Made by a program: the position numbers and the translations under genes | Notes under the pieces: model-generated | Databases searched by the model: none | Seen by the model: only the letters and a program-made list of their open reading frames with translations | What the model was told of the DNA's origin: nothing | From: Blasia pusilla | Taxonomy: Eukaryota > Marchantiophyta > Marchantiopsida > Blasiales | Assembly: GCA_050084515.1 (NCBI GenBank) | Contig: CM114271.1 | Location: 49,166,001 to 49,230,000, forward strand | Direction of reading: 5' to 3' | Length of the DNA: 64,000 nucleotides | In this document: piece by piece, positions 47,650 through 60,300 of the stretch | How the letters are laid out: each line of letters begins with the position of its first letter | How positions within the stretch are numbered: position 1 is the first letter of the stretch

Positions 47650-47951
47650 TATGTCTACTATGGCCAAGTTCTGATGATTTCCTCCTAAGTATGGGAAGGT
47701 ACAGGAATTTCTTAGAATAACTTTACTCATTTTAATTTCCCTCCAACTTGCGTGTTGCATTGCTTTCGAACCTGAGGAACTTGCTGCCCAAATCGTACGT
47801 TGTGTAAGAAAAAGAATCATGGAAATTTGTGAACTCCCACCACTTTGAATTCACAATCAAATACTTTTTGTATAAACTGGTGGTATCCCAAGTGGTAGCA
47901 TGTCCTACTTGCCTAGACCTATTATAGCTCTACTACTATGGGGCCAATCAC

Positions 47952-48908
47952 TTAAGTATAAGTGAAGAACCAACTGTATACCTCTAGTAGATGCTTTACC
48001 TTGGGGGGGGGGGTTGGCATCATTTGTTGGAGGACTTCAAACTTGGACTTTCCTAATTCCCTGCACTCCTCGACAGTAGGCGTCAAACCTGTTCGTGTTG
48101 ACTTTACGTTCGTGGCCTTGGTCACTTGTGAGTGAGTGCCAAGTTTAGGTACCTCACTACTAATGTTGTCATTGGTATCATTCAACAACGTCTTGCCCAA
48201 ATTTTTCTTCAAGGCTCTCAATTCTCTAGAGGATGGTTTTTTCTTCAGAAGGATGTCATCATCAGCATCTTCATGATCCTTCAATGCCATGGGATTTGCA
48301 AAAGGAATCTGCATGTCTTCATGAATAGGGGTGCAAAATGGAGAACCGGTTGTCTTGACCAAATGTGGATCATCTTTAACTCCTTCATGATGGATGGCTG
48401 ACCCATCCTCACCACATGGAATGTGTGGAATGGATTCGACACGCGTATCACCTCGCCACTGTGCATACACACTTTTGGCTCCCCCCTCTGGTGGAATGAG
48501 TTCCGCATTCGGATGAAGTCGTGAAGGGGGAGTGGCATCCGCATTGAGGGACTCCCCACCTGGTGGAATGGGTTCCACTAAGTGACTCTCTCTTGGGGGT
48601 GGAGTGGGATCCACCCTTGGAGCCTCCCCACCTGGTGGAATGGGTTCCACTAACTGACTCTCGCTTGGGGGTGTAATGGGATCCACCCTTGGAGCCTCCC
48701 TACCTAGTGGAATAGGTTCCACCAACAGACTCTCTCTTGGGGATGGAGTGAGATGTACCCTTGGAGCCCCCTCCACTTGGTGGAATGGGTTCCACAGAAA
48801 AGGTCTCTCTCGGGATGGAGTGGTAAGTGCACCATGATCTGTCACGGCAAGTGAAATAGCTTCATCAGTACCCATCTCTAATGCTGGTGGAATGGTGTCC
48901 ATGTCCAT
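47952..48908 (-). CDS. Proline-rich ORF built on 72-bp repeats
   Basis: Open for 318 codons on the reverse strand. The N-terminal half holds about five 24-residue repeats with the consensus LVEPIPPGGEAPRVDPTPP. Forward-strand repeat starts are 48489, 48561, 48633, 48705 and 48778. The last spacing is 73, so the outermost repeat is read in a shifted frame (FLWNPFHQVEGAPRV). The C-terminal half is mixed-charge (HEDADDDILLKKKPSSRELR). Each repeat contains a short inverted repeat GTGGAA...TTCCAC. It lies downstream of the BED-like ORF in the same orientation and could be an exon of one gene. Function unknown. Confidence 0.45.
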   Translation of the reverse strand: MDMDTIPPALEMGTDEAISLAVTDHGALTTPSRERPFLWNPFHQVEGAPRVHLTPSPRESLLVEPIPLGREAPRVDPITPPSESQLVEPIPPGGEAPRVDPTPPPRESHLVEPIPPGGESLNADATPPSRLHPNAELIPPEGGAKSVYAQWRGDTRVESIPHIPCGEDGSAIHHEGVKDDPHLVKTTGSPFCTPIHEDMQIPFANPMALKDHEDADDDILLKKKPSSRELRALKKNLGKTLLNDTNDNISSEVPKLGTHSQVTKATNVKSTRTGLTPTVEECRELGKSKFEVLQQMMPTPPPKVKHLLEVYSWFFTYT

Positions 48909-49077
48909 GGAACTCCTAATGTCTTGCTGCTTACTTTACGATCGTGTACCAGGGGACTCGGCTGCTGCTGTAACATTCTTCCCCTTCAATTTTGGTGTCT
49001 CAGCCTTCCTTTGGCCCATTGAACACTGTGGTACATTGCAATTAGAAGACTTACCCGCCTCTTATTGTTAAATGACC

Positions 49078-49404
49078 TTAAGTGAAGTAACCCTTACCCC
49101 TCCCTATCAAGTCCTTAGAACCTTGTTGACTTGCTCTATCCATGGGTGCCAAGCAATCATATACTACATGCTCCATCATGGAGTTACTATTTTGGCAATC
49201 GTGAACTCTCACCAAGCACTCACGGTATTTTTTCCTATCTAGGAGGCCATCCCAATCCCGAATATGCAAGGAATTCACCAAATTACACTCCATCAAAGCC
49301 ACTAGTGATGGCTTCTTCCCTAGTATCAGGATATGAGGGAAGAACATAGACAACCACCTCTCTGAATGGAATTGTCGTAACCTGTGCAATTTCTCCCTAC
49401 TCAT
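49078..49404 (-). CDS. Hypothetical ORF downstream of the BED-like finger
   Basis: Open for 108 codons on the reverse strand. Its ATG overlaps the stop of the preceding BED-like ORF as ATGA (49401-49404), in the -1 register. It reads HSERWLSMFFPHILILGKKP, VALMECNLVNSLHIRDWDGL and HDCQNSNSMMEHVVYDCLA. I do not recognise the family. It is probably a continuation of the same protein, by frameshift, indel or intron. Confidence 0.35.
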   Translation of the reverse strand: MSREKLHRLRQFHSERWLSMFFPHILILGKKPSLVALMECNLVNSLHIRDWDGLLDRKKYRECLVRVHDCQNSNSMMEHVVYDCLAPMDRASQQGSKDLIGRGKGYFT

Positions 49405-49742
49405 TTTAGCCTCCCTCCTATGAGCATCCCAAAATTTGCTAAGGATCTCTCTCTCTCTCTCTGGGCATCTGTCACTTCTCTCTTACGACCCATCACTGGG
49501 TTGTTGGCGCGCCTACCTAGATTTTCTAGTAGGACTAGCAATGACTTGTCCAAGTCAGGGTGGTTTTTAATCAAGTACTGCTTGCACTTGGTTTTATTTT
49601 TGGCCTTTAGGATGCGATTACAAAGCATGCACATCCACTTTTCCCCATCCTCTATGTATCTCCAATATGTATTCTCTCCAAGAGCAACACCCCATACAAC
49701 TCGATTCATACTAGTGGCTACCATGATTAAAATCTGACACAA
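49401..49742 (-). CDS. BED-like zinc finger ORF in the spacer
   Basis: Open for 113 codons on the reverse strand. The block NTYWRYIEDGEKWMCMLCNR followed by IKNHPDL has the aromatic residue, the Cys-x2-Cys pair and the late His of BED-type zinc fingers, which occur at the N terminus of hAT and related transposases and bind DNA. No hAT catalytic domain was found downstream, so this may be a remnant or a host-adopted gene. A CT-rich run at 49448-49461 lies inside the frame. Confidence 0.5.
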   Translation of the reverse strand: MCQILIMVATSMNRVVWGVALGENTYWRYIEDGEKWMCMLCNRILKAKNKTKCKQYLIKNHPDLDKSLLVLLENLGRRANNPVMGRKREVTDAQRERERSLANFGMLIGGRLK

Positions 49743-51398
49743 GATTTATCGAGACCTACGACTCCCAAAGTGACACCACACAAGTTGTTCCATAAGCACT
49801 TCAAAAATAGGGTAGTACTCAAACATGAGTCTTGATAACCAATCCATGCTATGAAGGAGAAAGAAATAGACAAAACATACCAGTTCCAAACTGCCCTTGC
49901 TTCCCTTGAGTCTGTATTCTCAGCTATCCTTCAGTCTCTGATCCGAACTGCCCCAAGAGTCTGCAAGTACAAGAGTGCTATAAAAGCATAATCACAATCA
50001 AGTATTCAGAGGTCACACCTAAAATATCAATTCTCCTACTATCAATGTAACTCAGGCTTTGAGAAGCTCGACGGTATAACACATACTCAGAGTAGCCCAA
50101 CGGAATAACAAAGTAGCACCAGGGCAGCTGGAGCATACTTTGTAACACTAAGAAAAGTAGACGGGAAGATAAATTCCAGGACTTGGTGGCCAAGGTGAAT
50201 GATCCACAAACAGCATGGACACACACAACTTCATGAATACAACAAGTGGGACTTCTTGATATTTTCCTTGGCTTATTTTTGTCAGGTTCTACACCCTAGT
50301 CTTGTGTCATCAGCATTCATCCTCTGCATTCATCCACAGCAGTTGCCTTAAATGAATTTTTCTATGAATTATGCCGTGCAAGGTGTAAGGGTGTAGTTAC
50401 ACCATATTGCAGTAGCACCACAATCCTCTGCCCGCTGTCCTAAATTCTTCATCTGAGTTATGTGCCAGGCAGTGATCACTGCTCCATATTGCTTACACAA
50501 TAGAACAAACTCTCCCAACAACAATCCCAATCCCCTTCCCAGAGTTTTGAAATAAATTTTGGGCTGCCTCTCACTCGTTCTAAGGGCGAGGACCACTCAT
50601 TTAATTGTTGAGCCTGTTTTCTCTCTATTTCTAGCAGTGCGACAACGAGAATGAAAATCAAATTACAAACGAATGTGACCGGATAATCCAAGGCAGGCTA
50701 AAAGGCCTTGCACATCCTCGTCCTATCTATATGCTTGACAGTTTCATTCATGATAAAAAAAAACTCCACTAGAATCTCAGAGTGATTTAATCCATGAACC
50801 GCGGATGTTAACAGTCGATTACAAATTCAGTGAGCACACCCTAAACACAAAGCCTCACAACAGCTCTCATAGCTACGAACAACAAACATTAAAGCACAAA
50901 CATCGGCTGAATGGAGCCACCTGAATCAATCCCGACTTTTCAGCAATTTCCTAAACCATAAACCTCCACCGCTTTCAGCAGACCGAGCTCGTTGTTACTG
51001 TGTTCTATGATTTGAGAATCGCTTCGGAATTAATGTGCAAATTATGCGACCAGATTATGATCGCTCCGCTGTGGGGATCTTCATTCTCATCACACCAAAA
51101 TCTTGATGCCGCGAGTCGCCTGATATTCGAGGTCCTCCTGGGAGCAGTAAGTTTGGGATTGATATCTCTTCACCAAACTTGAGAGTATATGCATTACCAC
51201 CCTACACAGCTCCCCCTAAAAGTTTGCAAGCCTTTGGGAGCTCCGCATTCGGAGAACAAAGAACATACTTACCCGACATATCATACCCGTCGCCTTCGCA
51301 AAATCGGGTCCTTTCTCCATAGTGCCGTCAAGGCCTTCAACGAGGCTGAGCAGTGACCTACAATGTCCAATGACACATCTCATGAACATATTCTAGAG
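49743..51398. other. Right part of the spacer, no gene assigned
   Basis: Upstream of the reverse-strand BED-like ORF. Only short frames without motifs are seen. It could hold the promoter and leader of the spacer gene. It ends abruptly at the inner limit of the right arm. Confidence 0.35.
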
Positions 51399-54300
51399 TG
51401 CATCACCGCAATGTGTGACAGAAGGCATTTGAAGAAAGGTGAGTCCAAACAATTGGACTCACCTTTGCAAACAGGATACCGAGCGAGATTTGACACTAAA
51501 GGCGCATCAATTCCTGGAGCGCAGTACTCCAACCTCCCCGGGTGTGTAGTCGGAGCTCTCTACTAAAATATGCACGAAACAACGAACCCTAGCCGTAACG
51601 TTCTGGGAAACGAAGGCCATCCACGGAAGAAGGTGCAATGTGCGAGGGAAGCCATTCCTTCCTTGGAGCTTGGACCCTTCCAAGCGCCGGAAAGCATTCC
51701 ACGAGTAGTCCCCAAAAAATACGTACCCAAATGGGTTTAGGGTTTCGAAAGGAACGAGGTTATTTGACGATGTCAGAAGCCATTCCACAAACACACATTT
51801 TCCGCCGTCGGATCGTACTCAACTTCCATATAATGCTTGGATTGTCACGATTGAGGACCATTGGATCTCATTCATCCAGGGGTCATCATTGGTTGCTTAC
51901 ACGGATCTACAAGAGACACTCCCATTGGTTGGACAGGGTACATGGACAGGGTACACTAAGTTCATAAGTTCCCGCTTTACACTCATAAGAAGGAGAGCAA
52001 CGTCATTTTGGGACCTCATGGGAGCGATGTTTCTCATGTGGCCTCATGGGTTACCATGGGGATCATGGACATGGTATGGTCCCATGTAAGTTTCATGAAC
52101 ATCCCCATGCCATGGAGATGTCTACGACGGATATGATCCCCGTGGACTCAGCAAGCAGCGACTCAGCGAGTGAGTATTGAGTAAGCACTAAGCAGCGACG
52201 AGTAAGAACTGAGCAGTCACGGCAATGAGCACTGAGAGCAGCAAGGAGTAAGCACAACGAAGAGCGAGCAGCAAGGCGTCGAGGAGTAAGCACAGAGACG
52301 TCTCCAACGAGCATTGAGCAAGCAGCGAGGAGCAAATGGGAGTCGAGTTGCAATTGTCCCGACCCATGGGCCTGACTCCCTCTCTCCCAAGTCCCAAAAT
52401 GTGATGTGCCATAGGATGAGCCGCACCCTAGAAGGGACAGCTGGATGAACGCTGCACCCCGGGCCCCTTATCCACTACCCTCTTGACACCTGTCGCTTCC
52501 CGGCACCTCCTGCCTCCTGCCGGGAAATTCCAGCCGAGAAATTCCGTGCCTGCACCCGTCGAGGAGCCCCGGTTATGCTGCCAGGAAATTCCAGCCGGTT
52601 TCCTCAAAACGGCCGGCGTTTGTGACTTGAACCAGCTCACTTCCGGCAATACCTCTTTCCTGTTCAGTTTCGTCCCCGGGCCTGAGTTGAGCTCATCGGT
52701 AAATCTCAAATTTTACCGGCAGCCTGTACAAAGGATGCCCGTACTGTCCGAGCCAATGTGAAGCAGCGGGCTATTCTGTACTTAAATATAAAACTGTTGT
52801 CTTACCCAATGATCTTCCCGATGTCCATCGAGAAGGATGCATTTCAATTTTCTTGTTCCAGGAGTCATCATTTAGAAGTAGGCACGAACACTCTAAAGTT
52901 GGAAAATATTACGCGCTGGATTTAATAGAGGAGATAACGCGGCGAGTGCGTAGGATTGCTCAGGATTCTGTGCTGTCCACGAAGACGTACCACAATATCG
53001 TCGGATTCGGCCAATTCCAAACTTCGAAAGCACTTCTTCAAAGCGATCTTTCTGTCATCAGTTCATCCAGTTGATCTGGAACGGAAATACGCAAATGCAT
53101 ACGTACCTGAAGGAATTCATGCACGAGATTGCAATTCTGGTGTGAAGATTGTCCCACGTACGTAATCGTAAGTGGGACTTTGGATGAATTTCCTATTCCC
53201 TGAATCCTTCGTGAACAGCGCTTGGTAGTTGCTCCTAGTCAGTCGACATAGTTACAACCCGTGCCTGTACGTGACTAATGCTAATGCTGTTCTGCCACCG
53301 ATTTATTTCTGCCGTGGTATGAGAAATATTGCCATGAGAAGCGTTCGCAAGTAAAGAAGCCGATTAATCCGATTAATAAGTTATTTAATTATGGTGTTGA
53401 AAATTCTTGAAGCCTCGAATTTTCGACAGCGAAGAGCTATCACTTCGACGTTCCCAACCTTCACCAGACGTGTGGGTTTTGGTTTCTTAGCCCGACCCGT
53501 TACGAAACAGCTTCTAAATTTTTGTTTGACCGGTGATGATGATGAGACCCACGTGCCCAATTCTTGTGACGGATCTGAAGGATTCTTATTTGAATTCATG
53601 GAAAGAAATAGCTAAACTTCTACATCAGATCCTCATCGTATGTGGGAGGTGTTTATCTCCCGCTCCAGAGATAAATATACTTACGGGAAATTGGGAACTA
53701 CATGCGTACTAAAAGTGGCGACGATTAGGCATGAAAGTAAGATTCTGTAATCACACAAAAGCTGGCCACCTGGAATGAATCATCCGTTGAATTTTAGAGC
53801 AAATGTCCGAGTTCATGGAATGGTCTGACACAATTGAACGGAGGTTCCATGTGATCTACCTCGATGTGTTCTTCGAGAAATCTACAACTATGTTCGAATT
53901 ATTACATGTCGACATTTTCTGATTGCGTTTTAGGATGAAGGCTTTCTGTTCTCGGAGCGTATTAAAAAAAAAGTGGTTTCGAATTCGGTTCTATGCCTAA
54001 TTTTGACCTCCACGAAACTTGAGCTAAAGTCGTAGACTGTCCAAAATCCCTAGATGTGCCTCGAGCTCCGAAACCATCAAATATGTACACGGTTCTTTCT
54101 TGTCAGATATGTCCAATCGAGCCAGAATTTGATCAGGTGTGATTCATTTGTGCAGGTGTGATCAAAACAGCTTTCCTGCTGTGTCATCTTGGGCTGAGAC
54201 AATTGGCGATGTTGATGGCACTCTGCCAAGCTGTAATGAGATCTTGTGACGAAAAAGAATCCCGTCTTCTCTTTCCTCCACAGGTGTTCTAAGCGCCTCG

Positions 54301-57300
54301 CAAATGGATTTCTCCACGTCTGCATAGTACCCAGCACAGTTCCTGTAAACCTCAAATACGGCACCAAGCTGCAAAGCATGGGCCATCGTGTGCACAAAGA
54401 GGGCTCCCACTGTCAGTGCTGCTGCCAGACATGAGCAGTGCATGCTCATCGTCGCTCCTCCTATGCTAAGCAACGCGCCGGCAGATGCAAACACGGGAGC
54501 CATGATGGCCATGACCAAGTTCGCATTGTTTATAGTCTTGGCCATATTCACATACGCCGGAACATCTGAGGTGTGTAACAGTTGAGCCGTCCGCTTCAAG
54601 TCCTGCATTCCGGAAGATGTCCAGCCATTACAAGCAGCCTGATGAGAAACTCCGACTGCGCTTTCAGGTAGTGAGACATCGTCTGTCGCGCGACTGAGTT
54701 TGGATGGTCGAACTTGCTTGGGGAATTTCTCTAAAACGACGGGGGTGAGTGGAAGAGGAAAGCCCTCATCTAGAGCATGTAGGGTCCCGACTTTCTGCTC
54801 CCAATAGTCTGATGCATGTTGACGTAATCGGGGATCAATCAGTAGATAGGCCTCAATCTCAGCTCTTAAGCGTTCAAAGAACCGAGCGGCATGACGCTGC
54901 TCCTCAGCCAGCTGCGATGGCTGGAACTTGCTGACGAGCGTCATTAGTGCCGCAACCCCGACACCCAAAGTAGCTGCCACCACAGATAGACCTAATGCTT
55001 GGTTCGCCCGTTTAGAGCAGACGCAGCCGCTGCGACACCGAGGCCACGGTTATGGTGGTGTGGAATAGGCGATTCCAATTGTCGCGCTGCTTTGCCAGAA
55101 TTGAATGCATTTCGGTGCGGTCCGAAGCCAGAACTGCCAGTGCTCGGAATTTACTGAGGACCCGCTCATCCGCCCTACCCAAATCATCAGTCCAGCCCTT
55201 GTTTGCTGAGTCGAGGCTTGTATGCGAGATCCGAGAGTTCTCCCTTCCGCTTGTGCTGGTTTTATAAGAAGAGGTTTGGCGAGTGGATATCCAATTCTCT
55301 GCGTTCGTTTGCATCGAGGAAGTTGGTGAAATACGCCATTTTCCAACGCTAGCCCTACTCGCTGATGTGCCCGCACACTTGAAAAATTCTGTGTTTATGA
55401 TACTCGAGAGGGAAGTTCCAATCTGTGATCTTCCCTTCAAATCGACTGAGGATAATGCCATAGCCACGCACCCAAGCCAAATACACGAATCTCGATTCCA
55501 ACCTAGAACTAAATTGAGATAGAGCACCGCCCCACTTGCCGGGACCCAAATTGAGGTTTCAGCGAGAATTGTGAAAACTAGGCGGAGAGTCGAGCGCCTC
55601 TTGCGACCTCTGCTTGATGCCCAAGACCGGAAACTGGACGATGAGACGCTAGCGAAACGATGAATGAAGAGAAACGGAGCACCTCGCTGGTATGTATGCT
55701 CGACCTGGCCGCGGGCTCTCTCCAAGGAAAGTGGGGAAGGAAGTGGTCAACGATCTCGCCTTGACTCTCTTGTCTTTGACTAGGTCTTCAGTGGGGCTAA
55801 CTTCGAGATTCCGACGGATCGTCCACTACCGCGTACAACGCACAGCGTCTGAGTCTGGGATCAGAGGTCTTCCAATTTCTATTGGTTCGGTACCATACCC
55901 TTTCTACGTAGTCGGTCCTACTCTTTACCCAGACTATGTCCAGTCCAACATGTGTGAGGAAAATAGTCTCTCAGACGTTTGGCTCTTACAGGTGTGGATA
56001 CTGCCGCAGTATCCACACCTGTAAGAGACGTAGTGTGACCTGCTATTTCCCATACTATATCCAACGTGCGGGCCGAAAATAGTTTGTCACACGTTGTCTT
56101 TTGGTCCATCCACCTTGCCAATCTATATTATAATGCGAGTCTCGATCCTCCTCGCCATAAGTTCCAGTCATCTCGAAACCTTCCTCATATCTGCACAGAT
56201 GACCGTTTGGCGACCATCACACTCCTCTGCAAGGGCTCATCAGTACATCTGATTGGAACCCCTAGGTCAAATTGTAACACAGTTTGAATTCTTGCAAAAC
56301 TTTTGAGACAAACAATCTTTCATTTTATTGCAAGCTAATGTGGTCCCCCAAAATATTAGGTGAAAGTGACTATTTGGGAATGAAATAGCAACGACACTAG
56401 TATTTTCATAAAAGAAATATTTTCTTACTCCCCAAGGTGTCAAAAGATTTTTTTCCACCTTTGTGTTAATGAAGAGGTGTTTGCGAATAAAAACACTATC
56501 TTCCCATAATAATATAGATGTCCATTAAACTTAAAAAGATAGAATCTTAGATCCAAGAGTGTTAAAGTTGGGGAAGGAGAGAGTTCTTGATGCATTTGGG
56601 GTTCAAACTTTGGGATGATAATAATGCCACACTTTTTCTTACCACTTATTTTGAAAGGAATATCATTAGGCCATATAAATAAACTAGATGAAAGGGACAT
56701 CACACATCTCTAATTATAGTTTTAAGTGCAAACCCTTTAGGTCACCTCACAACCTATGGCAAAATGGGGTGTGGAGGATCACAAGATTACATGGATAAAG
56801 TCTTCAAATATTCCACAAGCATATACAACAAAAAACCTCTATGTGATTTCATTGGAGCATTCAATGGAGGCAAGCGATGTAAGAACTCTAAAATGGGATA
56901 ACAAGTGGGAAGAAGGTAAGAGGCACATCATAGAAAACATTGGCAAAGAATCCCATAAGCCATTTGGAGATCCTCTAGATGAGATAACAAGGGAATCCAT
57001 TCTACTTCTTTCAAAAGGTCCTTATCCAAGAACTTGGAGACATCTTTGATAAAGCTAATTGGGACTTAAAAAACCCGAAGCCCTCTGGATCGATGTAGAT
57101 ACTAAAATCAAAAGTATGTAGGACGAACATTGAAGAAAGGCATAAAGAAGACCATATTAGATATTCACCAGGTTGGACTTTAAGGTTTAAGATAGAGAGT
57201 TGCTCCAGAATATGGTTACAAGCAGGAACCACTTCAAAAGGACGACCTATAATGTGGGTGTCATCACCAAGGTTGCAATGTTATGTAGATGATTTGGCAG

Positions 57301-60300
57301 GTGATAGAATACATTGACGTACATTCTACTCCTCCAAATTTTAGCTCAATCCAATGGTGGGAACCAATGATGTTTCAAAATAAAAATGAAAATACTAAAA
57401 ACACTTAAAGTTATTTCCACTTTTCCTTCTCTTCTTCTTCCTCTTTTATTTTTTCACCTTTCTCTCCAAATAGGATTTCATAAATCATACCACTTGGTCA
57501 CAATATGCACTTTGCTCTTCGGATCTAAGGCTAAAAAGAAAATATTAAAAAGACCACCAAGGGAGGGATCTGAAAATTGTTAACCCTAAATATGGTCTTC
57601 TAATTATGGTTTCATCATGGAAGATTAAATAGAAGATCTAATCTAGGGAAGTGGAAGAGGACCTTCCCAAAGTCTACTCCTCCAAGTTTCATCTTAATCC
57701 AATAGTAGGAACCAATAATAGTGCAAGATGAGCAAGAAAATAGAAAGAAGACTTCTAATATTTCTACTCAAGAACAACAAGCATCACCACAATTTGTCTT
57801 CCTTGTTTATTGACCTGGCCAATCACTCAAAGATGGTACTCAAAGCACATGGCGGGTTGGGCCCCCATTGGGCGAGCTCAGGTCCGCGGATGAGCCGGTG
57901 TAGGGCCACACAGTTGTTGCACCTGAGCAACCGTGGGCTCAAGCATAGGCCCCCATAGGGCTCGTGTAGGAACAATGAGGAAGGTGGAATTCCCTCATAT
58001 AACCCTAGAGATACACTCTAGGGTTCTATGAGGGAACACTATCAAGGTTGCACAAAAAGAGACAAGTTAGTCCATGGGACGGATATGCCGCTTGGATAGT
58101 CGAGGGCTACATTCAAGCCCGCCCGTTGAGCGAGTAGCGGTCGAGCATCAAGGATGGCTGAGCTCACACTAGTTTGAGGCTTGCCAGCAATTGCATCAGC
58201 CCACGGCAAGACTGCAAGGCGAGTTGGGATCCCATTCGGAAAGCTTGGACCCACATATGGTGGGTTGGACTCCCATTGGATGAGTTGAGGCCTGCGTAGG
58301 GCTCGTAGATGAACCCACACAATGGGGGCCTAGCTCAACATGCAACTCCTTTGCACGCATGGGCTTGCCCTCGAGCGCAAAAAGTGTAACCTTTTAGGCC
58401 AAAGTTGTTGGTGGATTGATTTAATTTCCATCTGGTACCAATTCAAGTGTACGTGGCTAGCATATTAAATCAATTTCTAAGGCTAGTCATAGGACACCTG
58501 CTTGTCTCGCCTAGTGTTTGTCCCACTGCTAGTTACACTGCCGATATGGATGTCATAGACTTAGCTATTCACAATGTTCCCTTACTTAGCTGAGTCGACA
58601 TCCTCGCCAACTTGAGTTGGGCCTCCCCTAAAGAGACTAAAGGGGCAAACCTCTATAGTTTTGGGCAAACCATGTCAAGCTCATCCACCTAATCTCATGA
58701 TGCCGCAACACATACAACTCATGCTCTATTCATGATCATCAGTCCATGCATCCTAATGAAAACATTCATAAGGCATTCCTCATTCAAGACAAATTTTGGA
58801 CACTTTCTTGAATTCTTGGGATTTCCAAGTTTTAGCATACCATTAATGCCATATTGCAGAGAAAAATCCAACCAATGGAAACACTACAAACCAAGCCACC
58901 ACGCTCAAAATCTAGTCTCATCATCTAACTTCCCTATAATTTCCTACTTCTAAACTCCTCTAGAAGTTACCCAACATGAGTAAGATTAGTTTCTAGTCCC
59001 CATGTTCTTTTGCATAAATCATAATCTTTCCATGCCACTCAATATTCATTTACTAATCTAAGGCCTCCCTTTACTCTACACTCATCAACTATAATGTTGA
59101 CTTCCAACTCCTCTTGGTCTTCGACTATTATTGGATTGGGTTGCAATAGCCTTATTTGAGAGAGGTCTTGATCATCCATGAATACCTTTAGTTCACTAAC
59201 ATGGAACACATCATAAATTTGCCTCATCTCCAATTAATGACAATCTCAGTTGATATATCACCTCCTTAACCTTTTCAAGTATCTCAAAGGTTCCCTCATA
59301 TCTTGGCATCATCTTCCTAGAGATACTTGAAGGTAATTGGTGAGACTTTAGTCTTATCTAAACAAAATTTCCAACTTCAAAGCGCACATCTTGCCTATGA
59401 ACATCAACTTGCCACTTGTAGCGATGTCAATGCGTTCTAACAACGTAGAAGCCTCTCTATAGTCCTACAACTGCTTTTTCAAGAAGTCCTCCACTATCAG
59501 CATGGAACTCCTCACTTAATCTATTCTTCAAACCTAGTTCAAAGTTGAGGTTCTAGGATTTCATCCCACTACCAACAAAAATGGCATGTATCCTATCTCC
59601 GAATGCATGGAGTTATTAAATTAATCTTATTATACTAAAAATCCTCCATAGGAAAATGCGTTCCCCAATATGTTTGATCTACATAAAGCTTGGTTGTCTC
59701 ATAGATACTTCTTAAGCGCTAAGTTACACGTTTTGCTTGCCCCGCCATATTCAAGTAATAGCCTGAATTTAGGAGTAGATTTGGTTCTTGTGTCTCAAAC
59801 AGACATGTCCAAAACTTCAAGATAAACTTAGTGTCTCGATCCGATACTAACTCACTTTGGTAAACACCAATGTTTGAAAATATTATCAAAAAAAGATAAG
59901 CTACCTCTGAAACTGTAACTATGTTTCAAGTTAGATTGAAAACTCCCATCTTTGAAAATCAATATACCACTACCATGATCCAATTTAAACCCTCTAACTC
60001 AAATAATCCCACGATAAAATCCATCGCAACACTTCCTTATGGTCTGCGCGGAATTGGTATAAGAGTGTTTCCCTAACGTCTTGCCATGGTCGATTTGGTT
60101 CTTTTGAGAAACCAGACAAGATTGGACATAATTTTATGGTATCCTAGCTTGAGATGTCCAATAGGACTATTTTTTAACAATCTCCAAGATCACTACCTAA
60201 CAAAGATGCCCTACCCAAGGTGCATCACTGTGAACCTTGAGAACCTTGGTGCTTAAACTCTAAAAAACATATATCCTTTGTTCCTTCCATTTCAAAACAA

